This document shows positions 10,787 through 22,038 of a stretch of 64,000 nt of DNA, one piece after another. The first letter of the stretch is position 1; each line of letters begins with the position of its first letter. The stretch is from NCBI RefSeq assembly GCF_003330845.1, contig NZ_CP026121.1, forward strand, positions 7,793,501-7,857,500, given 5' to 3'. Origin of the DNA: Streptomyces sp. Go-475 (GTDB lineage Bacteria > Actinomycetota > Actinomycetes > Streptomycetales > Streptomycetaceae). Made by a program: the position numbers and the translations under genes. The notes beneath the pieces are model-generated. The model was not told where the DNA came from. It saw nothing but the letters and a program-made list of their open reading frames with translations, and did not search any database.

Positions 10787-11347
10787 GTGTCCCACCAGCC
10801 ACCGCTCGTACGACCCGCCCGCCGGACCCCGTCCCGCGCCCGACGGCTGCGCGCCGTCGCCGCGGCCGGGGTCCTGGCCGCGCTGCTCCTCGTCACGGCC
10901 TGCGGCGGCGGTGACGGCGACACGGCGGCGGTGACGCCGAGCGGGTCCGCGGCGAGCGCGTCCGAGGCGAGCGGGTCCGAGGCGAGCGGGTCCGCGGCGA
11001 GCGGGTCCGCGGCGAAGGGGTCCGCCGCTCCCGCCGCCGGGGTCGTCGCGCCGGCGAAGGTGGAGGTGATCGCCGGGCTGGCCGGCTGCACGGCGAAGAT
11101 CCGCACCGAGGCGGACGAGCTGCGCGAGGGCGTGTGCCACACCGCGAAGGGCGACTTCCTCATCACCACCTTCCCCGAGGAGCGACTCAAGGACACCTGG
11201 CTCGAATCGGCCCGCGTGTACGGCGGCACGTACCTGGTGGGCATGCGCTGGGTGGTCAGCGCCAAACCGGAGACGCTGGAGCCGCTCCGCGCGAAACTCG
11301 GCGGCACCATCCGCGAGTTGTCCGGCATCGGCGCGAACGCCTCCTGA
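10787..11347 (+). CDS. Secreted lipoprotein, function unknown
   Basis: 186 residues from a GTG start with GGAGAGG upstream. An Arg-rich n-region and hydrophobic stretch lead to the lipobox VTAC (Cys at about residue 39). Residues about 47-78 are a Ser/Ala/Gly linker encoded by six 15-bp tandem repeats. The globular part (VEVIAGLAGCTAKIRTEADELREGVC onward) has two Cys that could form a disulfide and resembles small Streptomyces lipoproteins of unknown role. It follows the ABC exporter by 84 bases on the same strand and may be co-transcribed. Confidence 0.8.
   Translation: MSHQPPLVRPARRTPSRARRLRAVAAAGVLAALLLVTACGGGDGDTAAVTPSGSAASASEASGSEASGSAASGSAAKGSAAPAAGVVAPAKVEVIAGLAGCTAKIRTEADELREGVCHTAKGDFLITTFPEERLKDTWLESARVYGGTYLVGMRWVVSAKPETLEPLRAKLGGTIRELSGIGANAS
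10936..11025 (+). repeat. Six tandem 15-bp repeats inside the lipoprotein gene
   Basis: The unit is close to GGCGAGCGGGTCCGC, repeated six times in register with few changes. It encodes a variable (A/S)SGS(A/E) linker just after the lipidated Cys. A 15-bp period keeps the frame, so copy number can change by slippage without breaking the gene. Confidence 0.9.
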
Positions 11348-11494
11348 CGTCACATCCCCCCGAGCAGGCGCACGAGGCCGGCACCCCGGAAGGCGTGTGC
11401 CGGGTCTCCCATGACGCCTCCCTTCCGGTTTGCGCTGGTGGACGTCATGATTGTGCGACTCCAGGTCCGGCGGCGCACATGAGCCGCCCCCCTT

Positions 11495-13150
11495 GTGCCG
11501 GCAGAGAAGATTGAGTCCGTCGTGGTCGCCACCTTTCGTCGCCATTCGCTCGCGGGCGAGATGCTGGTGCTCCAGCTCGCCATCGTGGTGGTGGTGCTGC
11601 TGGCGGTCGCCGCGGTCTCCCTCGCCCAGTCGCAGGCCACCTTCAACCGCGTCGAAGGACGCCGGGTGAGCGCGCTCGCCGAACAGCTGGCCGCCAACCC
11701 GCTGGTGCGCAGCCAGCTGGTGCGCCCCGGCCCCGGGGAGTCGCTCGCCCCCCTGGTGCTCTCCACGCAGGCGCAGTCCGGAGTGACCTCGGTGACGGTG
11801 GCCGACGCCACCGGCCGGATCGTCAGCTCCACCGACCCCACGGTGGTCGGCGAGCGACTGCCGCTGGGACCCGGCACCGCCCGGGGACGGGGCTGGTCGG
11901 GTCAGCTGACCCTGGACGGCAACCGCGAGCTGGCCGCCCAGGTCCCCGTCCTCGGGGCGAGTGAGGAGAACCTCGGCCGGATCCTCGGCACGGTCATGAT
12001 CGGCGAGGCCGACCCGACGGTGTGGCAGCGGCTCAGCGGCGCCTCCTCCTCTCTGCTCGCCTACCTCGGCATCGCCAGCGGACTCGGCGTGGCCGGCTCC
12101 TGGCTGCTCGCGCGGCGCGTCAAACGCCAGACCCTCGGACTGGAGCCGCGCGAGATCGCCGGGCTCGCCGAACACCGCGAGGCGATGCTCTACGGAATCG
12201 CCGAGGGCGTCATCGCCCTGGACCCGCAGCACCGGCTCACCCTCGTCAACGACATGGGCCGCCGCCTGCTCGGCCTGCCCGAGGACTGCGTCGGCCAGAG
12301 CCTGGACGGCCTCGGCATCGACGGACGGCTGCGCGACGTGCTCGCCGGGACCGCCGCCGGCAGGCGGGACGAGGTCGTCGTCCGCCACGGCCGCGTCCTG
12401 GTCATGAACCGGATGACCGTCACCAAGGACGGCCGGCTCCTCGGCTCGGTCACCACCCTGCGCGACCGCACCGAACTGGCCCGCCTGGAACGGGAGATCG
12501 GCTCCTTCCGCAGCTCCTCGGAGCTGCTGCGCGCCCAGGCCCACGAGTTCGCCAACCAACTGCACACCATCTCCGGGCTGATCCAGATCGGCGAGCAGGA
12601 CGAGGTCGTGCGCTACATCCGCGCCCTGAACCAGCGCCGCCAGTCCCTGGACGTCACCCTCAGCCGCCGCGTCCGGGACACCGCGGTGGCCGCGCTGCTC
12701 ATGGCGAAGGCGTCCCTCGCGGCGGAACGCAGGGTCAACCTGCGGATCTCCGACGACACCGCGCTGGAACGGCTGGCCCCCGAGGACGCCGCCGACGTGG
12801 CGACCGTCGTCGGCAACCTGGTGGACAACGCCGTCGACGCCGCCGCCCAGGACGACGACGCCTGGGTGGAGGTGGCGCTGCGCCAGGACGCCTCCAGCGT
12901 GGAGATCGCGGTCCGCGACTCCGGGCCCGGCGTCGCTCCCGAACTCGCCCGCGAGGTGTTCTCCCACGGCTTCACCACCAAGGCCGCGCGGGAGGGCGAA
13001 CGCGGCATCGGACTGGCCCTGACCAAGCTGGTGTGCGAACGGCACGGGGGAGAGATCTCGGTGTCCAACACCCCCGACGGGGCCGTGTTCACCGCACGCA
13101 TGACCGTCGGCCACCTCACCGGCACGGTGGCGGAAGGAGCGGCCCCATGA
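11495..13150 (+). CDS. Sensor histidine kinase, DcuS/CitA-like
   Basis: 551 residues. A TM helix at about residues 18-45, an extracytoplasmic PDC/Cache-like sensor at about 50-170, a second TM helix at about 180-200, a PAS domain at about 220-320, then the kinase core. The phosphorylation segment is AHEFANQLHTISGL. The N box (NLVDNAVDAA), G1 (DSGPGV) and G2 (GERGIGLAL) follow. CitA/DcuS-type kinases sense di- or tricarboxylates outside the cell. The GTG at 11495 is the first start; the GTG at 11522 would also keep the first TM helix. It overlaps its response regulator by ATGA. No carboxylate transporter is adjacent, so the target lies elsewhere. Confidence 0.92.
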   Translation: MPAEKIESVVVATFRRHSLAGEMLVLQLAIVVVVLLAVAAVSLAQSQATFNRVEGRRVSALAEQLAANPLVRSQLVRPGPGESLAPLVLSTQAQSGVTSVTVADATGRIVSSTDPTVVGERLPLGPGTARGRGWSGQLTLDGNRELAAQVPVLGASEENLGRILGTVMIGEADPTVWQRLSGASSSLLAYLGIASGLGVAGSWLLARRVKRQTLGLEPREIAGLAEHREAMLYGIAEGVIALDPQHRLTLVNDMGRRLLGLPEDCVGQSLDGLGIDGRLRDVLAGTAAGRRDEVVVRHGRVLVMNRMTVTKDGRLLGSVTTLRDRTELARLEREIGSFRSSSELLRAQAHEFANQLHTISGLIQIGEQDEVVRYIRALNQRRQSLDVTLSRRVRDTAVAALLMAKASLAAERRVNLRISDDTALERLAPEDAADVATVVGNLVDNAVDAAAQDDDAWVEVALRQDASSVEIAVRDSGPGVAPELAREVFSHGFTTKAAREGERGIGLALTKLVCERHGGEISVSNTPDGAVFTARMTVGHLTGTVAEGAAP

Positions 13151-13848
13151 CCGCGACGAGCGACAAGACGGGCACGATCGACGTCCTCGTGGTCGACGAC
13201 GACTTCATGGTGGCCCGGGTCCACCGCGCGTTCGTGGAACGCGTCGAGCCGTTCCGCGTCGTCGGCGTCGCCCACACGGGCGCCCAGGCGATCGAGGCCG
13301 TGGACGAACTGCGCCCCGACCTCATCCTGCTCGACCTGTACCTGCCCGACCTCTTCGGCCTCGACGTCATCCCGCGGCTGCGCACCGCCGGCCACGACTG
13401 CGACGTCATGGTCATCAGCGCCGCGCAGGAGGCCGACACGGTACGCGGCGCCGTCCGCCGCGGCGTGGTCGACTACCTCCTCAAACCCTTTGAATTCGAG
13501 GACCTGCGCCCCCGCCTGGAGCGCTACGCCGCCCAGCGCGGCCGTCTCCTCACGGCGGTCGTCCGCGGCCAGGCCGACGTGGACCGGGTCCTGGCCGGCG
13601 CGTTCGTCCCCGCGCCGGCCCACACCCTGCCCAAGGGCATGAGCGTCGAGACCGCCGCCCTCGTCGAGCGGGCCCTGCGCGAGGCGGACGGCACGCTGTC
13701 CGCCACCGAGTGCGCGGCCCTGACCGGCGTCTCCCGCGTGAGCGCCCGCCGCTACCTGGAGTACTTCCACGGCACCGGCAGCGCGGAGGTGTCCCTGCGC
13801 TACGGCGCCGCGGGACGTCCGGAACGCCGGTACGCCTGGCGGGTGTGA
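13147..13848 (+). CDS. Response regulator, DcuR/CitB family
   Basis: 233 residues. The receiver domain has acidic pocket VVDDD, phosphoacceptor Asp in LILLDLYLPD and the Lys in YLLKPFEFEDL. The C-terminal part (SATECAALTGVSRVSARRYLEYF) is the helix-turn-helix of this subfamily. It is coupled to the kinase gene by a 4-base overlap, so the pair forms one two-component system. It is expected to activate a carboxylate transport or catabolism gene. Confidence 0.93.
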   Translation: MTATSDKTGTIDVLVVDDDFMVARVHRAFVERVEPFRVVGVAHTGAQAIEAVDELRPDLILLDLYLPDLFGLDVIPRLRTAGHDCDVMVISAAQEADTVRGAVRRGVVDYLLKPFEFEDLRPRLERYAAQRGRLLTAVVRGQADVDRVLAGAFVPAPAHTLPKGMSVETAALVERALREADGTLSATECAALTGVSRVSARRYLEYFHGTGSAEVSLRYGAAGRPERRYAWRV

Positions 13849-13852
13849 GGCG

Positions 13853-14311
13853 CAGCGGGCCGTGCGGGCGCCTCCCGTGGCCCGCAGGAACTCCAGCTTC
13901 TCCGCGTCGGCGGAACCCGCCGCCACCGTGTGGACGACGAGACGGACGTCGCACCCCGGGACGGTGAGCACGTCGCAGTCGCACGTCACCTCCCCGACCT
14001 GGGGGTGCACGACGGTCTTCCGGGCCGACACGTGCGGGCCGACCGCGCCCTCGTCCCACAACCGCGTGAACTCCGCGCTGGCGGCCCGCAGTTCCTCGAC
14101 GAGGTCGATCAGGCCACGGTCGAGGGGGTGGTCGACGAGAGCCGTGCGCAGATCGGCGACGAGGGCAGGGCCGAGGGCCTCGCCCTCCTGGAGCACCGGC
14201 CACGCCGCGAGCCCTGAGGGCCCCGCGGTGAAGACCGCCCGCACCAGGTTCCGCACGCCCACGCGGGCGTCCAGGACGGCAAGGTCCAGTCGGCGCTGAA
14301 CCGACCGCCAC
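13853..14311 (-). pseudogene. Remnant of an XRE-type regulator with MmyB ligand-binding domain
   Basis: The minus strand encodes a recognisable MmyB-like C-terminal domain: ARVGVRNLVRAVFT, then a run matching the family (LRTALVDHPLDRGLIDLVEEL, then RKTVVHPQVGEVTCDCDVL and LVVHTVAAGSADAEKLEFL). The N-terminal helix-turn-helix part is missing upstream of about 14311. There is no stop codon at the expected end, and the frame runs on into the antisense of the response regulator. GC3 is high, so decay is recent. Both ends lost argues for a truncated pseudogene. Confidence 0.7.
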
Positions 14312-14403
14312 GGTGGCTTCGTCTCATGTGGGGCTGATGGCGCCGGAGACGAGCAAGGGGGGGCAGCAGTGCGCTGGCGAGCACCGTGTGCGTAACAGGC
14401 GAC

Positions 14404-14437
14404 GACTGACCGGCGAGGGCTGGCCCGCCGGTCAGTC
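14404..14437 (-). terminator. 12-bp perfect hairpin at the end of the DUF1330 gene
   Basis: Arms 14404-14415 and 14426-14437, loop of 10. The upstream arm contains the stop codon of the DUF1330 gene (14432-14434). Confidence 0.65.
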
Positions 14438-14725
14438 GATGCCTTCGACGATGCGGAAGTCGCGCTCGAAGCCGTCGGGGAGGGCCACCAGCGCCTTCTG
14501 GTATGTCTCGCTCTCGTATGCCGCGACCGCCTGTTCAAAACTGTCGAACTCGATCAGAACGACGCGTTCGGCGATTCCGGCCTCGTGGGCGACGACTCGA
14601 CCGGAACTGGACAGGAGGCGCCCGCCCCCAGCCTGGACAGCCGGCCCCGCCAGCTCGATGTAGTCAGTCAGCCTCTCAGGGTCGGAAATGGCGGGGTAGA
14701 CACTGACCCAGTAGCCCTTGGCCAT
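14432..14725 (-). CDS. DUF1330 domain protein
   Basis: 97 residues, the normal size for this family of small ferredoxin-fold (dimeric alpha-beta barrel) proteins. Conserved features are KGYWVSVYPAISDPERLTDYIELAGPAVQAGGGRLL at the N-terminus and RVVLIEFDSFEQAVAAYESETYQKAL. The molecular function of the family is unknown. The ATG at 14725 has a strong AGGAGG. It is transcribed divergently from the GlxA-type regulator across 181 bases, so that regulator may control it. Confidence 0.92.
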   Translation of the reverse strand: MAKGYWVSVYPAISDPERLTDYIELAGPAVQAGGGRLLSSSGRVVAHEAGIAERVVLIEFDSFEQAVAAYESETYQKALVALPDGFERDFRIVEGID

Positions 14726-14906
14726 GGAACCTCCTGTGCTCGGCCGGACACGTCCGACTTCGAAGTGACACTCAGATTGCTCGATCCCGACGACGGCCTT
14801 GGAGGGCGAGGTTCTCACCTGCCTCCGTCGAGGTCATGCCTCGATCCTTTACCTTCGAGCCGACCTCGGCCATGACGGAAAGGTCAGCCTCCGATACATT
14901 CACGCC

Positions 14907-15983
14907 ATGCCCGCCCACCATGCCGCCCCTGGTCCTCCCGGCGCCCACGACTTAGCCGGTCGCACCGACGAACCGGATCGCGCGACGCGCAGGGAACCGC
15001 GGCCCGCCGCCCACAAGGTGGTCGTCCTCGTGGTCGACGGGGTCTACCCCTTCGAACTCGGCATACCGCAACACGTCCTGGGCTCCGCCGGTGGCCGCTA
15101 CGAGGTGGTGACCGCGGGCGTGGACGGGAAGCCCGTGCGCGCCGTCTCGGACCTGACCGTCACGCCCGGGCACGGCCCTGAGGTGCTGGCCGAGGCGGAC
15201 ACCGTGATCATCCCTGGCTACGCCATCACCCATGCCTCGGCCGCCACCACGAACTCGAAGGCCCTGGACGCGCTTTCCCGGGTCCGGCCCGGCACCCGTC
15301 TGGTGTCGATCTGCAGCGGTGCCTTCCTGCTGGCCGGCACCGGTCTCCTCGATGGGCGTCGGGCCACCACGCACTGGGCGCTCAGCGACCGCTTCCGGGA
15401 ACTCTTCCCCCGGGTCGAGCTCGACGCCGGCGTTCTTTTCGTCGACCACGGCGACGTGTTGACCTCAGCGGGGGCGGCCAGCGGCTTCGACGTCTGCCTG
15501 CACCTGCTGCGCCAGGACCACGGCATCGAGGTCGCCAACCAGGCCGCCCGCTTCTGCGTCGTGCCGCCGTACCGGGACGGCGGGCAGGCGCAATACATCG
15601 AGCGGCCACTGCCGCCGACGGGCACAACCGGCACCGGACCGACCCGCGACTGGGCCTTGCAGCGGCTTGAACTGCCGCTGTCGGTGGACGAGTTGGCCGC
15701 GCACGCGGCGATGAGCACCCGTACCTTCGCCCGGCGCTTCAAGGAGGAGACCGGTCTGAGCCCCGGCCGCTGGCTGACCTCGCAGCGGCTGCGGCGGGCC
15801 CGGCACCTGCTGGAGTCCAGCGATCTGCCGGTGGAACGCGTCGCCCACGAGGTCGGATTCGCCACCGCCACCTCGCTGCGGCGGCACCTCGCGGCGGAGG
15901 CCGGAGTCGCCCCGTCGGCGTACCGTCGCACCTTCCGTGCCCCGGATCCGGCCGCCGGCGATGCGGGCTCCGTTCCCGCTTAG
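14907..15983 (+). CDS. GlxA-type transcriptional regulator (DJ-1/PfpI plus AraC HTH)
   Basis: 358 residues. Residues about 36-205 form a class I glutamine amidotransferase-like (DJ-1/PfpI) domain, with the nucleophile-elbow sequence SICSGAFLLAGTGLLDGR. Residues about 245-345 form the AraC DNA-binding domain with two helix-turn-helix motifs (SMSTRTFARRFKEETGLSPGRWL-like, then VAHEVGFATATSLRRHLAAEAG). Codon 16 (14952-14954) is TTA, the only TTA I noticed in a called gene. If translation starts at 14907, expression would depend on the bldA tRNA. The start is uncertain because homology begins about residue 36 and there is no clear ribosome site. Confidence 0.9.
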   Translation: MPAHHAAPGPPGAHDLAGRTDEPDRATRREPRPAAHKVVVLVVDGVYPFELGIPQHVLGSAGGRYEVVTAGVDGKPVRAVSDLTVTPGHGPEVLAEADTVIIPGYAITHASAATTNSKALDALSRVRPGTRLVSICSGAFLLAGTGLLDGRRATTHWALSDRFRELFPRVELDAGVLFVDHGDVLTSAGAASGFDVCLHLLRQDHGIEVANQAARFCVVPPYRDGGQAQYIERPLPPTGTTGTGPTRDWALQRLELPLSVDELAAHAAMSTRTFARRFKEETGLSPGRWLTSQRLRRARHLLESSDLPVERVAHEVGFATATSLRRHLAAEAGVAPSAYRRTFRAPDPAAGDAGSVPA

Positions 15984-16173
15984 CCACGCCGCACCGTACG
16001 CTTCCCGGTGGTTCATCCGAACCTCTGCGCGTTTTGATCGGCTCAAGGTCAGGTAGTCCAGCCCTGCTGTGGCGACCGTCACGAGAGCCCGGACACGCGA
16101 CTCGCTGTAAGGTGTGGAAAAGCCCTTGACCTGCAAAAACGCCGGCAGGGAGCCTATTTTCGGGAGTGCACCG

Positions 16174-16593
16174 ATGTTGCGTACCATGTTCAAGTCCAAG
16201 ATCCACCGTGCCACCGTCACCCAGGCCGACCTGCACTACGTGGGATCAGTCACCATCGACGCCGATCTGCTCGACGCCGCGGACCTGCTGCCCGGCGAGC
16301 TCGTGCACATCGTGGACATCACCAACGGCGCCCGGCTGGAGACGTACGTCATCGAGGGCGAGCGAGGCTCGGGCGTGATCGGGATCAACGGGGCCGCCGC
16401 CCATCTCGTCCACCCCGGCGACCTGGTGATCATCATCAGCTACGCCCAGGTGACGGACGCCGAGGCGCGGGCACTCACCCCCCGGGTCGTGCACGTGGAC
16501 GGCGACAACCGGATCGTGGCCCTCGGCGCCGACCCGTCCGAGCCCGTGCCGGGGTCGGACCAGCAGCGCAGCCCGCAGGCCGTCGGGGCCTGA
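16174..16593 (+). CDS. panD: Aspartate 1-decarboxylase
   Basis: 139 residues. The protein makes beta-alanine from L-aspartate for pantothenate and CoA synthesis. The self-cleavage site Gly24-Ser25 in [16 protein letters not shown] is present; cleavage creates the pyruvoyl cofactor on the beta chain. Tyr and Arg positions of the active site ([15 protein letters not shown]) and the [20 protein letters not shown] core are conserved. The ATG at 16174 follows GGGAG. The 190 bases upstream carry no gene; a TTGACC (16126-16131) and a TATTTT (16155-16160) occur there, but 23 bp apart. panD is not next to panB or panC. Confidence 0.97.
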   Translation: MLRTMFKSKIHRATVTQADLHYVGSVTIDADLLDAADLLPGELVHIVDITNGARLETYVIEGERGSGVIGINGAAAHLVHPGDLVIIISYAQVTDAEARALTPRVVHVDGDNRIVALGADPSEPVPGSDQQRSPQAVGA

Positions 16594-16621
16594 CCGAGAC
16601 GACAGGAGCAGGAGCGTGTCC

Positions 16622-16966
16622 ATGAGCGACCCGGAGATCCGTGACGACCGGGCGGCGGGCCGTCTGGAGGCGGTGGCCGAGGGCGAAGTCGTCGGGCGCA
16701 TCGAGTACTTCGTGCTCGACAGCCCGGGGCGCGCGCTCGTGCCCGTCCACACGATCGTCGAGCCGGCCCACGAGGGCAAGGGCATCGCGGGTTCGCTGGC
16801 ACGCGAGCTCTACGCCATCGCCGGACGCGAGCACAGCGTCGTCGCCCCGCTGTGCCCCTACGTCGCCAAGTGGGCCGAACGCCACCCCGACGAGGCACCG
16901 CCGGCGGGCGAGGACGTGCTGACCGCGGCGAAGGAGTGGCTGAGGGCCCACCCCGGCCGTTTCTGA
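16622..16966 (+). CDS. GNAT-fold N-acetyltransferase, YjdJ type
   Basis: 114 residues from the ATG at 16622 (a GTG at 16616 is also possible; two AGGAG sequences precede). The short GNAT-like domain keeps the acetyl-CoA loop PAHEGKGIAGSLARELY and the C-terminal CPYVAKWAERHPDE that defines the YjdJ/NATD1 group. Substrates are unknown. It follows panD by 28 bases on the same strand and probably shares its transcript. Confidence 0.88.
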   Translation: MSDPEIRDDRAAGRLEAVAEGEVVGRIEYFVLDSPGRALVPVHTIVEPAHEGKGIAGSLARELYAIAGREHSVVAPLCPYVAKWAERHPDEAPPAGEDVLTAAKEWLRAHPGRF

Positions 16967-17045
16967 CGCCGGACCGCACGCGCCGACGGTGGTGGGGGAG
17001 CCGTGGCGGGGCCGCCCCGGCTCCGCTACCCCACCTGGCCCCCTT

Positions 17046-17085
17046 CCCGTCCCGCCGCGGAGTGACTGCCGCGGCGGGCGACGGG
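17046..17085 (+). terminator. Hairpin after the panD-GNAT unit
   Basis: A perfect 10-bp stem (17051-17060 with 17069-17078, loop 8) is extended by five more pairs after a 2-base bulge. It lies between the GNAT gene and the proline-rich gene, where a terminator is expected. Confidence 0.6.
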
Positions 17086-17137
17086 TAGGCGGGGGAGTAG
17101 TCCAGAGCCGGAGTCGAGCGACTGGCTGGAGGACCTC

Positions 17138-17431
17138 ATGACGAACCCGTATCCCGACCCCGTGCCGCCGGCACCGACACCGGGCCCGGATCCCCAGCAC
17201 CCGGAGCCGCACCCGGATCCGGTGCCGAACCCGCAGCCCCCGCCGGGGCCGGAGCCCACCCCGCCCCCACCGGCTCCCACCCCGCCACCGGGCCCCACCC
17301 CGCCGACGCCGCCGGGTCCCACCCCGCCGACGCCGCCGGGCCCTGACCCCGTGCCGGGCCCGAACCCGTCCCCGATCCCCCCGGGGCCGGAACCCGTACC
17401 GAACCCCGAGCCAGGACCGCCGCTGTCCTGA
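17138..17431 (+). CDS. Proline-rich small protein
   Basis: 97 residues, of which 53 are proline. The rest is mostly Gly, Thr, Asp, Asn and Glu in PxP, PTPP and PGP units. The ATG has a good GGAGG 8 bases upstream and the gene is flanked by hairpins, so it looks like a real, separately transcribed gene. No signal peptide or membrane segment is visible. It should form an extended polyproline-II rod. I do not know a function. Confidence 0.65.
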   Translation: MTNPYPDPVPPAPTPGPDPQHPEPHPDPVPNPQPPPGPEPTPPPPAPTPPPGPTPPTPPGPTPPTPPGPDPVPGPNPSPIPPGPEPVPNPEPGPPLS

Positions 17432-17444
17432 GCCCGGACACGAG

Positions 17445-17487
17445 AACGGGGCGGTGGACGGCACCCGTGGCCGTCCACCGCCCCGTT
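17445..17487. terminator. 18-bp perfect bidirectional terminator
   Basis: Arms 17445-17462 and 17470-17487, loop of 7, ending in TTT on the plus strand. It separates the convergent proline-rich gene and gnd, so it can serve both. Confidence 0.88.
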
Positions 17488-17504
17488 TCGCATGTCCTCC
17501 CCGC

Positions 17505-18944
17505 CTACGCGGAGACCTCCGACCGGTCCTGGCCCCACAGCGTGTGGAACGACCCGTCCCGGTCCACCCTCCGGTACGTGTGCGCACCGAAGTAGTCCCG
17601 CTGCCCCTGCGTCAGCGCCGCCGGCAGCCGCTCCGCGCGCAGGGCGTCGTAGTAGGCGAGGGCCGCGGCGAAGCCGGGCGTCGGCACGCCCTGCCGGGTC
17701 GCGGCGACCAGCACCTCGCGCCAGTCGTCCTGGGCGTCCGCGATCTCCTGCGCGAACGTGTCGTCCGACAGCAGGCTCGGCAGGTCCGGCCGGGCGTCGT
17801 ACGCGGCGCGGATCCGGTCCAGGAACGCCGCACGGATGATGCAGCCGCCCCGCCACAGCGCGGAGACGGCACCCAGGTCGATGTCCCAGCCGTACTCGGC
17901 GCGCGCCGCGTCGATCTCGTGGAAGCCCTGCGTGTACGACACGATCTTCGACGCGTACAGCGCCTGCTCCACCCGGTCGGCGAAGGCCCGCGCCTCCGCC
18001 TCGCCCATCGGCTTCGCCTTCGGGCCGGCCAGACCGCGCGAGGCCTCCCGCAGCGCCGCGTGCCCGGACAGCGAGCGCGCGAAGACCGCCTCGGCGATCC
18101 CCGACACCGGCACACCCAGGTCCAGCGCGATCTGCACGGTCCAGCGGCCGGTGCCCTTCTGCTCGGCCTGGTCCACCACCACGTCCACGAACGGCTTGCC
18201 CGTCTCCGCGTCCACGTGGGAGAGGACCTCGGCGGTGATCTCGATCAGGTAGGAGTCGAGACGGCCCTGGTTCCAGGTGCGGAAGATGTCGGCGATCTCG
18301 GCGGGGGAATACCCGGCGACGTCCCGCAGCAGCTGGTACGCCTCACCGATGAGCTGCATGTCCGCGTACTCGATGCCGTTGTGCACCATCTTCACGAAGT
18401 GCCCGGCACCGTCCGGACCGACGTGCGAGACGCAGGGCGTACCGTCCGCCGCCTTGGCCGAGATCTTCTCCAGCATCGGGCCCAGCGAGTCGTACGACTC
18501 CTTCGGGCCGCCCGGCATGATGCTCGGGCCGTTCAGCGCGCCCTCCTCGCCGCCGGAGACGCCCATGCCGACGAAGTGGATGCCCTGTTCGCGCAACTCG
18601 CGCTCGCGGCGCCGGGTGTCCGCGAAGTGCGCGTTGCCACCGTCGATGATCATGTCGCCGGGCTCCAGCAGCGGCGCGAACTCCTGGATCACCGCGTCCG
18701 TCGGCTCACCGGCCTTCACCATCACGACCAGCCGCCTCGGCCGCTCCAGCGCCGCGACGAAGTCCTTCGCCGACTCGCACGCGACGAACTGCCCCTCCCC
18801 GCCGAACTCGTCGACAAGGGCGCGCGTGCGCGCGGGCGTCCGGTTGTGCACCGCCACCGTGTAGCCGTTGCGGGCGAAGTTGCGGGCGAGGTTGCGGCCC
18901 ATGACCGCCAGACCCGTGACGCCGATCTGCGCTGAACTGCTCAT
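17505..18944 (-). CDS. gnd: 6-phosphogluconate dehydrogenase, decarboxylating
   Basis: 479 residues, the size of the long NADP-dependent form. It converts 6-phosphogluconate to ribulose 5-phosphate, CO2 and NADPH in the oxidative pentose phosphate pathway. The Rossmann start IGVTGLAVMGRNLARN is a family signature. The catalytic segment GPDGAGHFVKMVHNGIEY with Lys and His/Asn, and the C-terminal AQRDYFGAHTYRR-like tail (QGQRDYFGAHTYRRVDRDG) are conserved. AGGAG precedes the ATG at 18944. The frame is open further upstream but without homology. Confidence 0.97.
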   Translation of the reverse strand: MSSSAQIGVTGLAVMGRNLARNFARNGYTVAVHNRTPARTRALVDEFGGEGQFVACESAKDFVAALERPRRLVVMVKAGEPTDAVIQEFAPLLEPGDMIIDGGNAHFADTRRRERELREQGIHFVGMGVSGGEEGALNGPSIMPGGPKESYDSLGPMLEKISAKAADGTPCVSHVGPDGAGHFVKMVHNGIEYADMQLIGEAYQLLRDVAGYSPAEIADIFRTWNQGRLDSYLIEITAEVLSHVDAETGKPFVDVVVDQAEQKGTGRWTVQIALDLGVPVSGIAEAVFARSLSGHAALREASRGLAGPKAKPMGEAEARAFADRVEQALYASKIVSYTQGFHEIDAARAEYGWDIDLGAVSALWRGGCIIRAAFLDRIRAAYDARPDLPSLLSDDTFAQEIADAQDDWREVLVAATRQGVPTPGFAAALAYYDALRAERLPAALTQGQRDYFGAHTYRRVDRDGSFHTLWGQDRSEVSA

Positions 18945-19132
18945 TCGGTTCGCTCCTAAAGACTTCGGTACTGGTGCTGCCGGTGCTGCCCACCGGCATG
19001 CCCCCGTCGACCATCCTGACGTGCCGCTACGCCGTCCGCACGCGCGGGTCGTACGACGTCGCGCAGGCAGATACGCACAGCGGCCCCGTGGCACTCAGCC
19101 GACGTACGCGTCCCCGCGCACGGCGCACCCGG

Positions 19133-21810
<2,678 letters not shown>

Positions 21811-22038
21811 CGGCTGCTCCTCTGCGTCAGGCGGGGGCGCTCGGCCCGGCGCGGCGAAAGGTCGGCTTTCATGACCAACACCCTGCCGTGTCCAGGTCTT
21901 CCCGTCGTCGTCCCTGAGCACTCATTGGGTCCTACTGCCGATGGAGTACGAGGGGAGCCCCGTCATCCCCAGGGTGGGCGACGCCGGTCGGGGGCCACCG
22001 GGTCGCGTCCCTTAGGGGCCTTGGTACTACTGCTCTTC

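Noticed and set aside
7577..13114. A very long open minus-strand frame spanning the ABC exporter, lipoprotein and histidine kinase region
   Set aside because: Only the part below 8674 has homology and membrane helices; the rest is antisense to well-identified genes, a common effect of extreme GC3.
16126..16160. panD promoter with TTGACC and TATTTT
   Set aside because: The boxes are 23 bp apart, too far for a normal sigma-70 promoter, so I did not call it.
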